Positions 49,948 to 59,245 of a stretch of DNA of 64,000 bases are shown one piece after another. The translations under genes were made by a program, and so were the position numbers. Positions within the stretch are counted from its first letter, which is position 1. Every line of letters starts with the position of its first letter. The notes below the pieces were generated by a model that was given only the letters and a program-made list of their open reading frames with translations, was not told where the DNA came from and ran no database searches. The DNA comes from CAJXMH01 sp040220135 (GTDB lineage: Bacteria; Bacteroidota; Bacteroidia; Flavobacteriales_E; Vicingaceae): contig JAVJTT010000004.1 of the NCBI GenBank assembly GCA_040220135.1, positions 1-64,000 of the forward strand. The letters are read 5' to 3'.

Positions 49948-51678
49948 ATGAAGTCTTACGGATTACTTTTCTTTATCATTTTCCCACTGTTTCTTTTTTC
50001 ACAGAACAAACAGTTAGCAATTCGCGGACTTGAAAGCCAAAAATTAGATGTGCCAAAGCTTGTTTCCGACTCTACCGAAGCCAAGCAAATTGCAGCCGAC
50101 ATTTTACAACAACTATATGAGTCAGGATACCTCGCAGCTCAATTCGATTCGCTGATCGAAAAAAAATCAACGCTTTTACTTCACTTTAAATTAGGAGAGG
50201 AATATAAATGGGTTCAATTAAGAGCCGGCAACTTAAAAACAGAAGAATTACAAGAAATTGACCTTAACGATCGCTTGTTTTTAACCCGTCCTTTTCGTCC
50301 AAAACAGTTGAGCCGCTTTTTTAAGAAGTCCATCGAATATTTTGAGAATAAAGGTTACCCCTTTGCCTCCATTCGGCTGGATAGTCTTGAATTTGACAGC
50401 ACAAGCGGGATTAAAGCAAGCCTTAGGGTTAAGCGAAATCAATTTTACACCTTAGATAGTGTAAAGCTAAAAGGTAATTCCTCGGTAAACAGAGCCTACT
50501 TGTTGCAATACCTCGACCTAGAATTAGAAAAGCCTTACAGAGAGAAGTCGATTGATCAGATTGAAACCCGAATACAAGAAATCCCCTTTTTGGAATTAAG
50601 TAAAAGAAAAGAGGTGCAATATTTTGAAGATTATGTAAAGCTGATTCTGCACCTAGACAAGAAAAAAGCCAGTCGCTTCGATGGGGTGCTGGGGCTTTTA
50701 ACAAACGAAAATGATGGAAGCATAGAACTTACCGGGGATGTTGACCTCAACTTAATCAATGCCTTTAACCGTGGAGAAAACTTGGGCTTAAATTGGCGAA
50801 AACTGAAAGGCAATTCCCAAGATTTAAAAATCAACTTCGCTTACCCATACTTTTTAAATACACCCATCGGCATTGACGCTAACTTTAAATTATTTCGAAG
50901 AGACACCACCTTTATCGACCTGATCAGTAGGTTGGGCGTTAGCTATTCCTTAAAGCGTGGTGAAGCGGTTCGACTTTTTATTGAGAACAAATCGTCAAAC
51001 TTACTTTCCCGAAACCGCTTCCTCAACCAAACTAACAATGCCTTGCCTCCATTTGGCGATATCCGTACCAACTTATTTGGCGTAGGCTATCGCTTGCAGC
51101 GCTTCGATTATTTGTACAACCCTAGAAAAGGACTTAGTATAGATGTTTCTTTTGCTGCCGGAAGAAAAAGACTGGAAAAAATTGCCGCCTTGGAGGAAGA
51201 GCAACCAGAAATATATGAAGGTGTGGAGCTAAGCACCAACCAATTTAATGGCGACTTGACTTTTCAATTTTTTCAACCGCTTGGGGGCCGTTCAACTTTG
51301 CTGCTTGCCAACCAATCGGCTTCAACCTATTCTGAAAATCTTTATCAAAACGAATTGCTTCGAATTGGGGGATTAAAAATATTGCGAGGCTTTGATGAAG
51401 AGTCTATTAATGTTTCAACCTATTCCATCTTTACTTTAGAATACCGCTTTCTTTTAGATCGCAATTCCTTTTTCTCGGTCTTTTCTGATGGGGGCTATTA
51501 TGAAAGCAACAGCATTGGAAATTATGTTAGCGATACGCCCTTAGGGCTCGGTGCAGGAATCAGCTTTGAGACAGCAGCCGGCATATTTACTTTTAACTAT
51601 GCAGTTGGCAAGCAATTCGACAATCCCATCGACTTGCGCGCGGCTAAAATTCATTTTGGTTTTATCAACTTCTTTTAG
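49948..51678 (+). CDS. BamA/TamA-like outer-membrane barrel with POTRA domains
   Basis: A 576-aa outer-membrane protein of the Omp85/TamA group. A signal peptide (1-18) leads to POTRA-like segments (about 60-220; YFENKGYPFASIRLDSLEFD and SVKLKGNSSVNRAYLLQYLD) and a C-terminal 16-strand barrel (about 250-576) ending with YAVGKQFDNPIDLRAAKIHFGFINFF, an aromatic tail. The conserved L6-like stretch near 460 reads LRIGGLKILRGFDEES. TamA-type proteins insert or assemble surface proteins; a role for a surface lipoprotein or T9SS system cannot be told. It is 44 nt before rmuC. Confidence 0.85.
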   Translation: MKSYGLLFFIIFPLFLFSQNKQLAIRGLESQKLDVPKLVSDSTEAKQIAADILQQLYESGYLAAQFDSLIEKKSTLLLHFKLGEEYKWVQLRAGNLKTEELQEIDLNDRLFLTRPFRPKQLSRFFKKSIEYFENKGYPFASIRLDSLEFDSTSGIKASLRVKRNQFYTLDSVKLKGNSSVNRAYLLQYLDLELEKPYREKSIDQIETRIQEIPFLELSKRKEVQYFEDYVKLILHLDKKKASRFDGVLGLLTNENDGSIELTGDVDLNLINAFNRGENLGLNWRKLKGNSQDLKINFAYPYFLNTPIGIDANFKLFRRDTTFIDLISRLGVSYSLKRGEAVRLFIENKSSNLLSRNRFLNQTNNALPPFGDIRTNLFGVGYRLQRFDYLYNPRKGLSIDVSFAAGRKRLEKIAALEEEQPEIYEGVELSTNQFNGDLTFQFFQPLGGRSTLLLANQSASTYSENLYQNELLRIGGLKILRGFDEESINVSTYSIFTLEYRFLLDRNSFFSVFSDGGYYESNSIGNYVSDTPLGLGAGISFETAAGIFTFNYAVGKQFDNPIDLRAAKIHFGFINFF

Positions 51679-51722
51679 CCTTTGGCTTTTGCTTAATTTA
51701 GCTTTCCTAGAAGCAAATCAAG

Positions 51723-53060
51723 ATGGACCTATCTTTTCTTATGCCAGTAATTTCAATCCTCTTACTCATTGGTATTGTGGCTCTTTTTCTGCAACTTAGA
51801 AAGCAATCAAATGGAATCTCAGATCAAGAATGGCAAGAGATTAAAGATGATAACACCAGGCTTAAAGTTGAAAAAAACTCTTTGGAAGAAAGAATTAAAG
51901 ATTCCATTCAAAAATTTAGAGAGCAAGAAGAAAAGCAGCAAGCTCTACAAAACGAAAACAAGAATTTGCACGCTGAGCTAGAAGTTGCGAAAGCTGATTA
52001 CAAAAACTTAGAAGAGCGGCTTAATGAAGAAAAGGCTGAATTGGAAAAACTCAATCAGAAATTCACCAAAGAGTTTAAATTGGTAGCCAATCAGTTGCTG
52101 AAAGACAATTCAGATGAACTTTCAGAAAAGCACCACAAAGAGTTAGATCAATTACTTACTCCGTTAAAAGAGAATTTAAAATCATTTGAAGACAAGATTC
52201 AAGAGCGCTATGTTAGCAATCGTGACGAGCAACTTTCTTTAAAACAAGAAATTAAAAATTTAACCAAGCTCAATAACGTTTTAAATGAACAAGCCCAAAA
52301 TTTAACCAATGCCCTGAAAGGCGATAGCAAAAAGCAAGGTAATTGGGGCGAATTGGTTTTGGAGAAAATTTTAGAAAGCTCCGGTTTAATTAAAGGAAAA
52401 GAGTACGAAACTGAAGTGTCTGACACCAATTCTAACAACCAACGTATTAGACCTGATGTGGTGGTAAAGTTACCGGACGAACGGCACATTATAGTAGACT
52501 CTAAAGTCTCGCTTTCGGCCTATGAAAAGTATGTTAGCTCTGAGGATGAACTCGAAAAACAAGCCCAATTAAAACTACACCTCAGCAGTGTTAGAAATCA
52601 CGTAAAACTGTTAAGTGAAAAAAATTACCAAAGCGGGCTTGGGGTAAACACGCCGGATTTTGTTCTACTCTTTATTCCCATTGAGTCCTCCTTTAGTTTA
52701 GCAGTTCAAAATGACCCTGACTTGTATGTCTACGCTTGGGACAGAAAAGTGGTAATTGTAAGTCCTACCACCTTATTGGCAACCCTTAGAACGATTGCTT
52801 CGGTTTGGAAGCACGAGCGTCAAGCCCAAAATGCCAAAGAAATAGCAGATCGAGCCGGGGCGCTCTATGATAAGTTCTACAATTTTGTGGAAGACCTACA
52901 AAAAATCGGGCAACGCTTACAGCAAGCACAAGACTCCTACCACGGCGCTTTCAATAAGCTGAGCACCGGTAATGGCAACCTTTTACGTCAAGCTGAAATG
53001 CTGAAAGAACTAGGCGCTAACACCCAAAAATCGCTTCCCAAAGAAATAGATCAATCTTGA
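51723..53060 (+). CDS. rmuC: DNA recombination protein RmuC
   Basis: A 445-aa protein with an N-terminal membrane anchor (about 5-22), a long coiled coil (about 30-150) and the RmuC domain (about 185-420), recognised by GNWGELVLEKILESSGL, RPDVVVKLPDERHIIVDSKV (a PD-(D/E)XK-like nuclease core), SLSAYEKYVSSED and VVIVSPTTLLATLRTIASVW. RmuC acts in DNA maintenance and has been linked to stress-induced recombination and phage defence. Its stop TGA overlaps the next ATG (TGATG). Confidence 0.93.
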   Translation: MDLSFLMPVISILLLIGIVALFLQLRKQSNGISDQEWQEIKDDNTRLKVEKNSLEERIKDSIQKFREQEEKQQALQNENKNLHAELEVAKADYKNLEERLNEEKAELEKLNQKFTKEFKLVANQLLKDNSDELSEKHHKELDQLLTPLKENLKSFEDKIQERYVSNRDEQLSLKQEIKNLTKLNNVLNEQAQNLTNALKGDSKKQGNWGELVLEKILESSGLIKGKEYETEVSDTNSNNQRIRPDVVVKLPDERHIIVDSKVSLSAYEKYVSSEDELEKQAQLKLHLSSVRNHVKLLSEKNYQSGLGVNTPDFVLLFIPIESSFSLAVQNDPDLYVYAWDRKVVIVSPTTLLATLRTIASVWKHERQAQNAKEIADRAGALYDKFYNFVEDLQKIGQRLQQAQDSYHGAFNKLSTGNGNLLRQAEMLKELGANTQKSLPKEIDQS

Positions 53061-54325
53061 TGTTGAAACCAAGTTTCCAATTTTATACGTTTCTCTTACT
53101 AATGGCAACTCTGATTGCTTGTTCAACGAGCAAAAAATCGGTGCAATACGATTACAGCTACTTGTATCAAGAAGACCAAAAACTGATCAAGCCTCGCTTT
53201 AAGCTTTTTCACCGCGATCAAGATACTTCGGTGCTTTATTTTAAAATAAAAAGCGACGATATTCTTTACGGTAAACTTGGCGGTGATTCCCTTTCCATTG
53301 CACGCGTTTTGTGCAAGTACAAGGTTTATGGTAAAAAAGGCAAAAAAGATATAGTAGATAGTGCTACTGTTCCCCTAATTAGTTACGGTGAAAATGCAGC
53401 AGGTCTAATTCTTCAGGCCAAAGTAAAAATGGCTATCCCTCAAGGGGAATTATACCCCATGGAAATTCGATTTCGGGATGAATACCGCGACCTAAACGTT
53501 GTTTACTACCATTGGGCTGATAAAAGACCAAATGGAAACTCTCAGTATTACTTGATCAAACAAGGGCAAAAAATAATTGAAGATCATATTGTAGCTAAAG
53601 GCAATCGCTACAGCTTGCACAAGAGCAAGCTGATAACAGCAAATCGTTTTAGCTTAAAGCAAAGTGGATTAGAATACGAAATGACTCCTCCTCCTTTTGC
53701 CACGGAAGTTGAACCACCCTACCCCCCTACTTCAGATAGCTCGATCAGCAAAATTTTTGTTTCTGATAGCCTGATCATTGAAGGTTTTGAACGAAACAAT
53801 TGGCTGGTTTGTGATACTGATTCAAGCTTGCGGCCCTTTTACTTCTTTCGCTTTCAAGCAAATTTCCCTGAAGTGACCCAGTTTGAAAAAATGATCGGGC
53901 CTATTCGCTACATCAGCACCTCTTCGGAGTATAAAAGTTTACAACACGCCATCAATAAGAAAAAGGCTTTGGACCATTTCTGGTTAGAGTTGGGGAAACA
54001 AGAAGAAAGAACAAAGAAGATGATTCGTGAATTTTACCGACGGGTAGAATTAGCCAACCGCTATTTTTCCAATTTTCGTGAAGGCTGGAAGACCGACCGC
54101 GGAATCATTATGATTGTTTACGGCGAACCCAGCAGTATTTACAAAAGCATTAATCAAGAAAAATGGGTGTATGGTGAAGAAAACCATATTCTTTCAATCC
54201 AATTTAACTTTCAACTACGCGACAATAATATGAGTCGCAATGTATTTGAATTAGAGCGGAATTCTGACTACAAGAATAATTGGTATCGAGCAGTTGACAG
54301 TTGGCGACAAGCAAAAATCTATTAA
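53060..54325 (+). CDS. GWxTD-domain lipoprotein
   Basis: A 421-aa lipoprotein with lipobox LIAC (cysteine 21) and, at about residue 340, the GWKTDRGIIMIVYGEPSSIY signature of the GWxTD domain, which is widespread in Bacteroidota and some other phyla and of unknown function. The N-terminal half is a beta-sandwich (FKLFHRDQDTSVLYFKIKSD). It starts in the rmuC stop codon (TGATG) and ends a few nt before rlmB, so the four genes rmuC to the PMT gene are probably one transcript. Confidence 0.88.
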   Translation: MLKPSFQFYTFLLLMATLIACSTSKKSVQYDYSYLYQEDQKLIKPRFKLFHRDQDTSVLYFKIKSDDILYGKLGGDSLSIARVLCKYKVYGKKGKKDIVDSATVPLISYGENAAGLILQAKVKMAIPQGELYPMEIRFRDEYRDLNVVYYHWADKRPNGNSQYYLIKQGQKIIEDHIVAKGNRYSLHKSKLITANRFSLKQSGLEYEMTPPPFATEVEPPYPPTSDSSISKIFVSDSLIIEGFERNNWLVCDTDSSLRPFYFFRFQANFPEVTQFEKMIGPIRYISTSSEYKSLQHAINKKKALDHFWLELGKQEERTKKMIREFYRRVELANRYFSNFREGWKTDRGIIMIVYGEPSSIYKSINQEKWVYGEENHILSIQFNFQLRDNNMSRNVFELERNSDYKNNWYRAVDSWRQAKIY

Positions 54326-54329
54326 AAAC

Positions 54330-55064
54330 ATGGCTAAAGAAAATTACATTTTCGGCATTCACCCGGTAATGGAGGCGATCAAGTCGGGTAAAGAGATTGA
54401 CAAAGTATTGATTCAATCTGACCTTCGAAATGCCCAGATTACCACCTTGCGAAGAATGATCAAAGATTACAGCATCAGCTCGCAAAACATTCCGCAGGCT
54501 AAGCTCAATCACAGTTACAAAAAAAATCACCAAGGGGTGGTAGCTTTGCTCTCGCCCATTGAGTTTCAACCGTATCAAGAGTTGTTAGCCAAAGCTTATG
54601 AAAGTGGAAAAACGCCCTTGTTTTTAATTTTAGATCGGATAAGTGATGTGGGCAACTTTGGAGCAATTTGCCGTACAGCAGAGTGCTGTGGAGTTGATGG
54701 CATTATTGTGCCGGTAAAAAACTCAGCCCAAATCAATGCTGAAACCATAAAGCGCTCTTCCGGAGCTTTATTGAACGTGAGCATTTCAAGGGAAAGAGAC
54801 TTGGCCAAGGTAATGGAAGACTTACAACAATCAGGTCTACAGGTTGTAGCCTGCACGGAAAAAGGAGAAGAAGAATACTTTGAGACTGATTTTAGCAAAC
54901 CCACTGCCTTAATCATGGGCTCAGAAGAAGATGGAGTAAACTCTCATTTGTTTAAAGGCTCTGATAAAAGACTAAATATTCCCATGCAAGGAAAAACTGA
55001 ATCACTAAATGTTTCCGTTGCCACCGGGGTTATTTTGTATGAAGTAATGCGACAAAGAAGGTGA
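54330..55064 (+). CDS. rlmB: 23S rRNA guanosine-2'-O-methyltransferase RlmB-type
   Basis: A 244-aa SPOUT/TrmH-family methyltransferase: substrate-binding N-domain (NYIFGIHPVMEAIKSGKEID), and the knot motifs LDRISDVGNFGAICRTAECC (about 105-124), TALIMGSEEDGV and LNVSVATGVILYEVMRQ. It most likely methylates G2251 of 23S rRNA. The start at 54330 gives the usual family N-terminus; the reading frame opens earlier but that extension is not conserved in type. The stop overlaps the next start (GTGA). Confidence 0.9.
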   Translation: MAKENYIFGIHPVMEAIKSGKEIDKVLIQSDLRNAQITTLRRMIKDYSISSQNIPQAKLNHSYKKNHQGVVALLSPIEFQPYQELLAKAYESGKTPLFLILDRISDVGNFGAICRTAECCGVDGIIVPVKNSAQINAETIKRSSGALLNVSISRERDLAKVMEDLQQSGLQVVACTEKGEEEYFETDFSKPTALIMGSEEDGVNSHLFKGSDKRLNIPMQGKTESLNVSVATGVILYEVMRQRR

Positions 55065-56959
55065 CGCCAAGTCGAGAAATTAACTTACAGTACTTTCAAT
55101 TTTTTACGGCTGCACTGGCCCTTGTGCTGTGTTTTTGGAATTATGGCGCTTGGTCTTTGACCAATGATGAACTTAGCGCCCTTAACAGACTGAATTATGA
55201 TTCCTTTTCAGACTTGATCGATCAAGGAATTCGAATTGACGGCCATCCCGCCTTTACGCAAGTCTTTCTTTTTTACTGGACAAAGACATTTGGAACCTCG
55301 GCCTATGCTTTGAGGTTACCCTCCGTGCTTTTGACGCTGTCGGGCTTGTATTTTTTCTATCGTTTTAGTGTACTCTTATTTAATAAGAAGGTGGCTTTGC
55401 TTACTATTTTAAGTCTAATTCTTTCTCAATTTTTTCTCAATTACACCCAATTAGCACGCCCTTATGCCTATGGATTTTTTGCCTGTTCTTTTTTTGCATA
55501 CTCCTTACTTCAATTTAGAAGTTCGCCCAATTCCAAAAAAGCCCATCTACTTTTTGTAATAAGCCTCTGTTTAAGTTTTATCATGCACTATTTGGCCACT
55601 CTCAGTGCGGCATTGATGCTTATTACTGCCTTTGCTTTATTTGGTTATAAATACTGGAAGCGTTTTCTCGGACTCACTTTAATCTCAGCCCTCATTTTAC
55701 TCTTTCACCTCACAATTACTTTGGGTCATTTAGAAATTGGGGGCTTGAATTGGCTGCCTTTACCCAAACCCTCCTTCTATCGAGAGTTTTTATACTATGC
55801 CTTTAATTCAACAGTTCTATTTGCGCTTTGGCCGTTTATTTTGCTGCTTGCTTCCCTTTTCTTAAGCCCCCAACTTAAAAAGTTCAAGGCACAGCTTTGG
55901 GTTTTAATCCTTGCTACCTTCCCCTATTTAATCATCTATTTCTACACCCTTCACTACAATCCGGTAATGCAATTTTCAAGCTTGCTTTTCAGTTTTCCCT
56001 TTTACTTACTTTTTCTCTTTTCTTTCCTCGGAAAAACAAAACTGAAAGTGTGGTTTACCCTTTGCTTCAGCTCCATCTTGCTTTTGGGAAGTGTTAGTTT
56101 GTATAGCAGTAATCACTTTTTTGAAAAACGCCCTTTTGCCAACTTTAGAACCGTAATTGAAAAGGGTATCAATTATCAAGAAAAACGCCCTCACAATGAA
56201 TTATTGAGCTTTACGAATTACAATGACTCCACTTATTTCAACTATTACTACGACAAACTAGGAGATCGAATAAAGGCAGATGTAGCTCAATTCACTTCTA
56301 CAAGCGATATTGCCAAAGCCATTCAACTCATAAAAACATCTGAGGCTAAAGAAATTTTATTTGTATTTGCCGGCATTCCGGTTCCGCCTGAAGTCTATGA
56401 ATTTGCCAAACTTCACTATCCTAAAGTGGTGCAGAAAAAGCGATTGTTTAACGCTGAGTTTTTAGTTTTGGGAAAGGAAGATTTGCAAAGAGAAACTATT
56501 TTTAAAGCGTCTTTTGAGCCTTTAACCGAGGCCTGGCTTTATGACCAATCAAAATGGCAAGATAGTATTTTCTACACTTCACCGAATGCTTATTTTATTG
56601 AGCCTCAGGCAGAATTTTCTGCCACATACAAAACCACAATCGAAGCCATCAGTAGTAAAAATCATCCATGGGTTTACCTAAGTTTGCAGCTTAAAAGCAA
56701 GCAAGCTGATAATTTAAGAATCGTGGTGCAAGTCAACCGAAAAGATGCATTAATTGATTGGAAGGCCTACGACAGTAAAGCGTTTTACCAAAAAGATGAA
56801 TGGTATAATGTATCCGCAGTTTGGCAAAGTAGCGATCAATTTGAAAAGGAAGATGAAGTGGCTATCTATTTGTGGAATCCGGATCAAGGAACTTTTTACG
56901 TAGATGATTTTAAATGCGTAAACTATAAGGATAGTGACTACTTCTATTACAACCGTTAA
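55061..56959 (+). CDS. PMT/ArnT-like membrane glycosyltransferase (GT-C)
   Basis: A 632-aa protein with about 11 membrane helices in the first 350 residues and a C-terminal periplasmic domain. Typical GT-C features are the acidic TNDELSALNRLNYDSFSDL (about 30-48) after the first helix and the HPAFTQVFLFYWTKTFGTSA stretch. GT-C enzymes use polyprenyl-phosphate sugars to glycosylate lipid A, proteins or glycans on the periplasmic side; the substrate here is unknown. The C-terminal 180 residues look like a jelly-roll carbohydrate-binding domain (AEFSATYKTTIEAI, NLRIVVQVNRKDA). Start is GTG, coupled to rlmB. Confidence 0.8.
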   Translation: MTPSREINLQYFQFFTAALALVLCFWNYGAWSLTNDELSALNRLNYDSFSDLIDQGIRIDGHPAFTQVFLFYWTKTFGTSAYALRLPSVLLTLSGLYFFYRFSVLLFNKKVALLTILSLILSQFFLNYTQLARPYAYGFFACSFFAYSLLQFRSSPNSKKAHLLFVISLCLSFIMHYLATLSAALMLITAFALFGYKYWKRFLGLTLISALILLFHLTITLGHLEIGGLNWLPLPKPSFYREFLYYAFNSTVLFALWPFILLLASLFLSPQLKKFKAQLWVLILATFPYLIIYFYTLHYNPVMQFSSLLFSFPFYLLFLFSFLGKTKLKVWFTLCFSSILLLGSVSLYSSNHFFEKRPFANFRTVIEKGINYQEKRPHNELLSFTNYNDSTYFNYYYDKLGDRIKADVAQFTSTSDIAKAIQLIKTSEAKEILFVFAGIPVPPEVYEFAKLHYPKVVQKKRLFNAEFLVLGKEDLQRETIFKASFEPLTEAWLYDQSKWQDSIFYTSPNAYFIEPQAEFSATYKTTIEAISSKNHPWVYLSLQLKSKQADNLRIVVQVNRKDALIDWKAYDSKAFYQKDEWYNVSAVWQSSDQFEKEDEVAIYLWNPDQGTFYVDDFKCVNYKDSDYFYYNR

Positions 56960-56967
56960 ATTGTTGC

Positions 56968-58251
56968 ATGTTTTATAAGTTTATTCAGTTTCTGCTTCAA
57001 CAGTTTCTCCACTTTCATTTTGATGAAATCAAGAGCTCCAATCAGCAGGCCGTACCAAAAGAAGGTCCACTGATTATTGCGGCAAGCCATCCTAACTCTT
57101 TTTTAGATGCCATTATATTAGCAGCCATATTAAAAAGACCATTGCACTTTCTAGCCCGTTCTGATGTATTTGCAAAAAAATGGTCGGATTTTTTGCTTAG
57201 AAAACTGAATTTGATTCCCATATACCGGCTTAAAGAAGGAAAGGACAATTTGCATAAAAATGAGGAAACCTTTGCTGCTTGTCACCAAATCCTAAAAGAA
57301 GGTGGCGCTCTCTTAATATTTGCAGAAGGCGTAAGCATTGGCGACAAACTAATTCGTCCCTTGAAAAAAGGCTTAGGGCGAATTGCCTATAGTTATGTGG
57401 AGCAATACCCCAATGAAAAGCCACCAAAAATTGTCGCTTGCGGCATTAACTACGAACACATCAACCATTTTGGGAGCAAAATTTTAGTAGGCTACAGCGA
57501 AACCATTGCTTGGGAAGACTTAAGGCAAAACTCATCCTCTTTCAACGCTCAAAGTTTAAACTTGCTGAATAAGCGCATATTAGCAGCGATTAAAGAACAC
57601 TCTATCGTGGTTTCACCGGAAGATGAAAAGCTTCATCAGGCTTTGGTTGAACTTGATCCTTGTTACGAGCAGAATTCACTAATTCGCAAGGCCTTAATTG
57701 CCGAAAAAATTGCGCTTTTAAAAAAAGAAGACCCTCAAAAATATCAAGCTTTGAAGCAGGAGATCCTGAAGATGGATAAGATATTAACTCCCTACCACCT
57801 CGATTTTCAAAGCATGAAGCACAAGGTAGAAGTGAACACACAAGACTTCTTCCTTTATTTTCTTTTATGGCCTTTTGCTCTATTCGGTTTAGTGCTTAAT
57901 GCCCTCCCTTTTTTACTTGGGAAAGCAATTGCAAAAAGAACCACTCAAAAAGATCCTGAGTTTTACCTTTCCGTTCGGTTTACTGTAGGCAGCTTTTTAT
58001 GGTTATTGTGGACCTTAAGTTTTACTTTGCTGCTCAGCTTAATGGGACATGCAATTTTTATTTTAAGTCCTTTGGTCTTTTACTTTTTGGGCAGGGTTTA
58101 CCAAGCCAATAAACAAAGGTGGAAACTAATTAACCGTTTACGTTGGATCAAAAAAATAAAATCGAATCAAGGAGCCAATTCAGGCTTACAAGAAGAAATT
58201 AGGAAGATTTTGAAGCTGAGGACTTCACTCGGTTTAATGCCAAAATCCTAA
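56968..58251 (+). CDS. PlsC-like lysophospholipid acyltransferase with extended HX5D motif
   Basis: A 427-aa membrane acyltransferase. The catalytic box is ASHPNSFLDA near 35-44, with five residues between His and Asp instead of the usual four, as I recall from some eukaryotic and Bacteroidota glycerol-3-phosphate acyltransferases. PIYRLKEG near 78 and FAEGVSIGD near 117, the PEGT equivalent, follow. The C-terminal third holds two or three membrane helices and a basic tail. It should transfer an acyl chain to a lyso-phospholipid or similar. Its end overlaps the convergent VOC gene by 53 nt. Confidence 0.82.
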   Translation: MFYKFIQFLLQQFLHFHFDEIKSSNQQAVPKEGPLIIAASHPNSFLDAIILAAILKRPLHFLARSDVFAKKWSDFLLRKLNLIPIYRLKEGKDNLHKNEETFAACHQILKEGGALLIFAEGVSIGDKLIRPLKKGLGRIAYSYVEQYPNEKPPKIVACGINYEHINHFGSKILVGYSETIAWEDLRQNSSSFNAQSLNLLNKRILAAIKEHSIVVSPEDEKLHQALVELDPCYEQNSLIRKALIAEKIALLKKEDPQKYQALKQEILKMDKILTPYHLDFQSMKHKVEVNTQDFFLYFLLWPFALFGLVLNALPFLLGKAIAKRTTQKDPEFYLSVRFTVGSFLWLLWTLSFTLLLSLMGHAIFILSPLVFYFLGRVYQANKQRWKLINRLRWIKKIKSNQGANSGLQEEIRKILKLRTSLGLMPKS

Positions 58252-59245
58252 AAATCCATTTGGGCAAGGGCCGAAATTTGCTTTTTTCATTCAGTTTCAA
58301 ATACCAATTCCATTTTTTAATAATTGGTACTTTATCAGTTTCCACCAATTCAATCAGACTGCCGTCGGGGTCTTCAAGATAGGCAAAGCGACCGGATGCC
58401 TCTCCCATATCATAGCTACTTTCACTGTCTACTTTAAATGCAAATCCTTTCTTCAGTGCATGCTCCTTTAGCGCTTCCATGTTTTGTACATCTAAACAAA
58501 GGTGTATAAAGCCCAAATCGCCCCACTGTCGGTTTTCAAATACAGCCTTTTGAGCCTGTTTAGGATGATAAATAATTTCCAGACAAACGGGCCCTAACAA
58601 AGGCCCAAAAGCCGTTGGCTTTATATCACTTTGCTTGATCCACCATTTTTGCCAATCTCCCTTTTTTTCATGACCAACTAATTCTGAAAAACCCAAAACA
58701 TCAGCATAAAAACCCATGGCCTTTTCCGGATCGGAAACGCCCATGCTTGCCCCCATGGCTCCTCCTATAATCTGCTTTTGCGGAATAAAACTATAATCAT
58801 CCTCAATCAGTTTAAACCGATTCCTGATTGGGTCGGTACAGTTAAAAAACTTCCTTCCTATACCATCTTCTCGAATTTCTGAAAGTTCAAAAACCGAATT
58901 CATGGAAAGCGTTTGGTGACACTTCTCAATTTTTCTACACCGAAGATGCACAGCGGTAATTCCTTTCATACCTTCTTTTATTTCAAAAGCGGGCTTCAAG
59001 GGCTTCCGGCTGCTGTATTGCCACAATTCAAAACCACCACCACCATTTAGGTTCATTAATAAAGACGCTTTTCGCCGATGAATTTTTCCACCGGTATACT
59101 GCGCCATCAATTTGGCCTCCGCTTCATCTTCAAAAACCGGCAAGTCCATCCCAAAGTATTTCACATAAATAATTTTTGCTTGCTTAATGTCATTTACCCC
59201 AATTCCAAACTGTTGTATTCCGGCTACGTGAAAATCTGTTTTCAT
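58199..59245 (-). CDS. Two-domain VOC (glyoxalase/dioxygenase-fold) protein
   Basis: A 348-aa protein with two vicinal-oxygen-chelate domains (about 9-150 and 160-300). Metal-site candidates are visible in the second: GFIHLCLDVQNMEALKEH with His and DPDGSLIELVET with Glu; the first has QQFGIGVNDIKQAKIIY, with Gln where His is usual, and GFELWQY. A domain so arranged resembles bacterial ring-cleaving or fosfomycin-type enzymes, but no substrate can be named. It starts in an ATGA overlap with the GT2 gene upstream, so the two are co-expressed. Its tail overlaps the PlsC-like gene by 53 nt. Confidence 0.75.
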   Translation of the reverse strand: MKTDFHVAGIQQFGIGVNDIKQAKIIYVKYFGMDLPVFEDEAEAKLMAQYTGGKIHRRKASLLMNLNGGGGFELWQYSSRKPLKPAFEIKEGMKGITAVHLRCRKIEKCHQTLSMNSVFELSEIREDGIGRKFFNCTDPIRNRFKLIEDDYSFIPQKQIIGGAMGASMGVSDPEKAMGFYADVLGFSELVGHEKKGDWQKWWIKQSDIKPTAFGPLLGPVCLEIIYHPKQAQKAVFENRQWGDLGFIHLCLDVQNMEALKEHALKKGFAFKVDSESSYDMGEASGRFAYLEDPDGSLIELVETDKVPIIKKWNWYLKLNEKSKFRPLPKWIFRILALNRVKSSASKSS

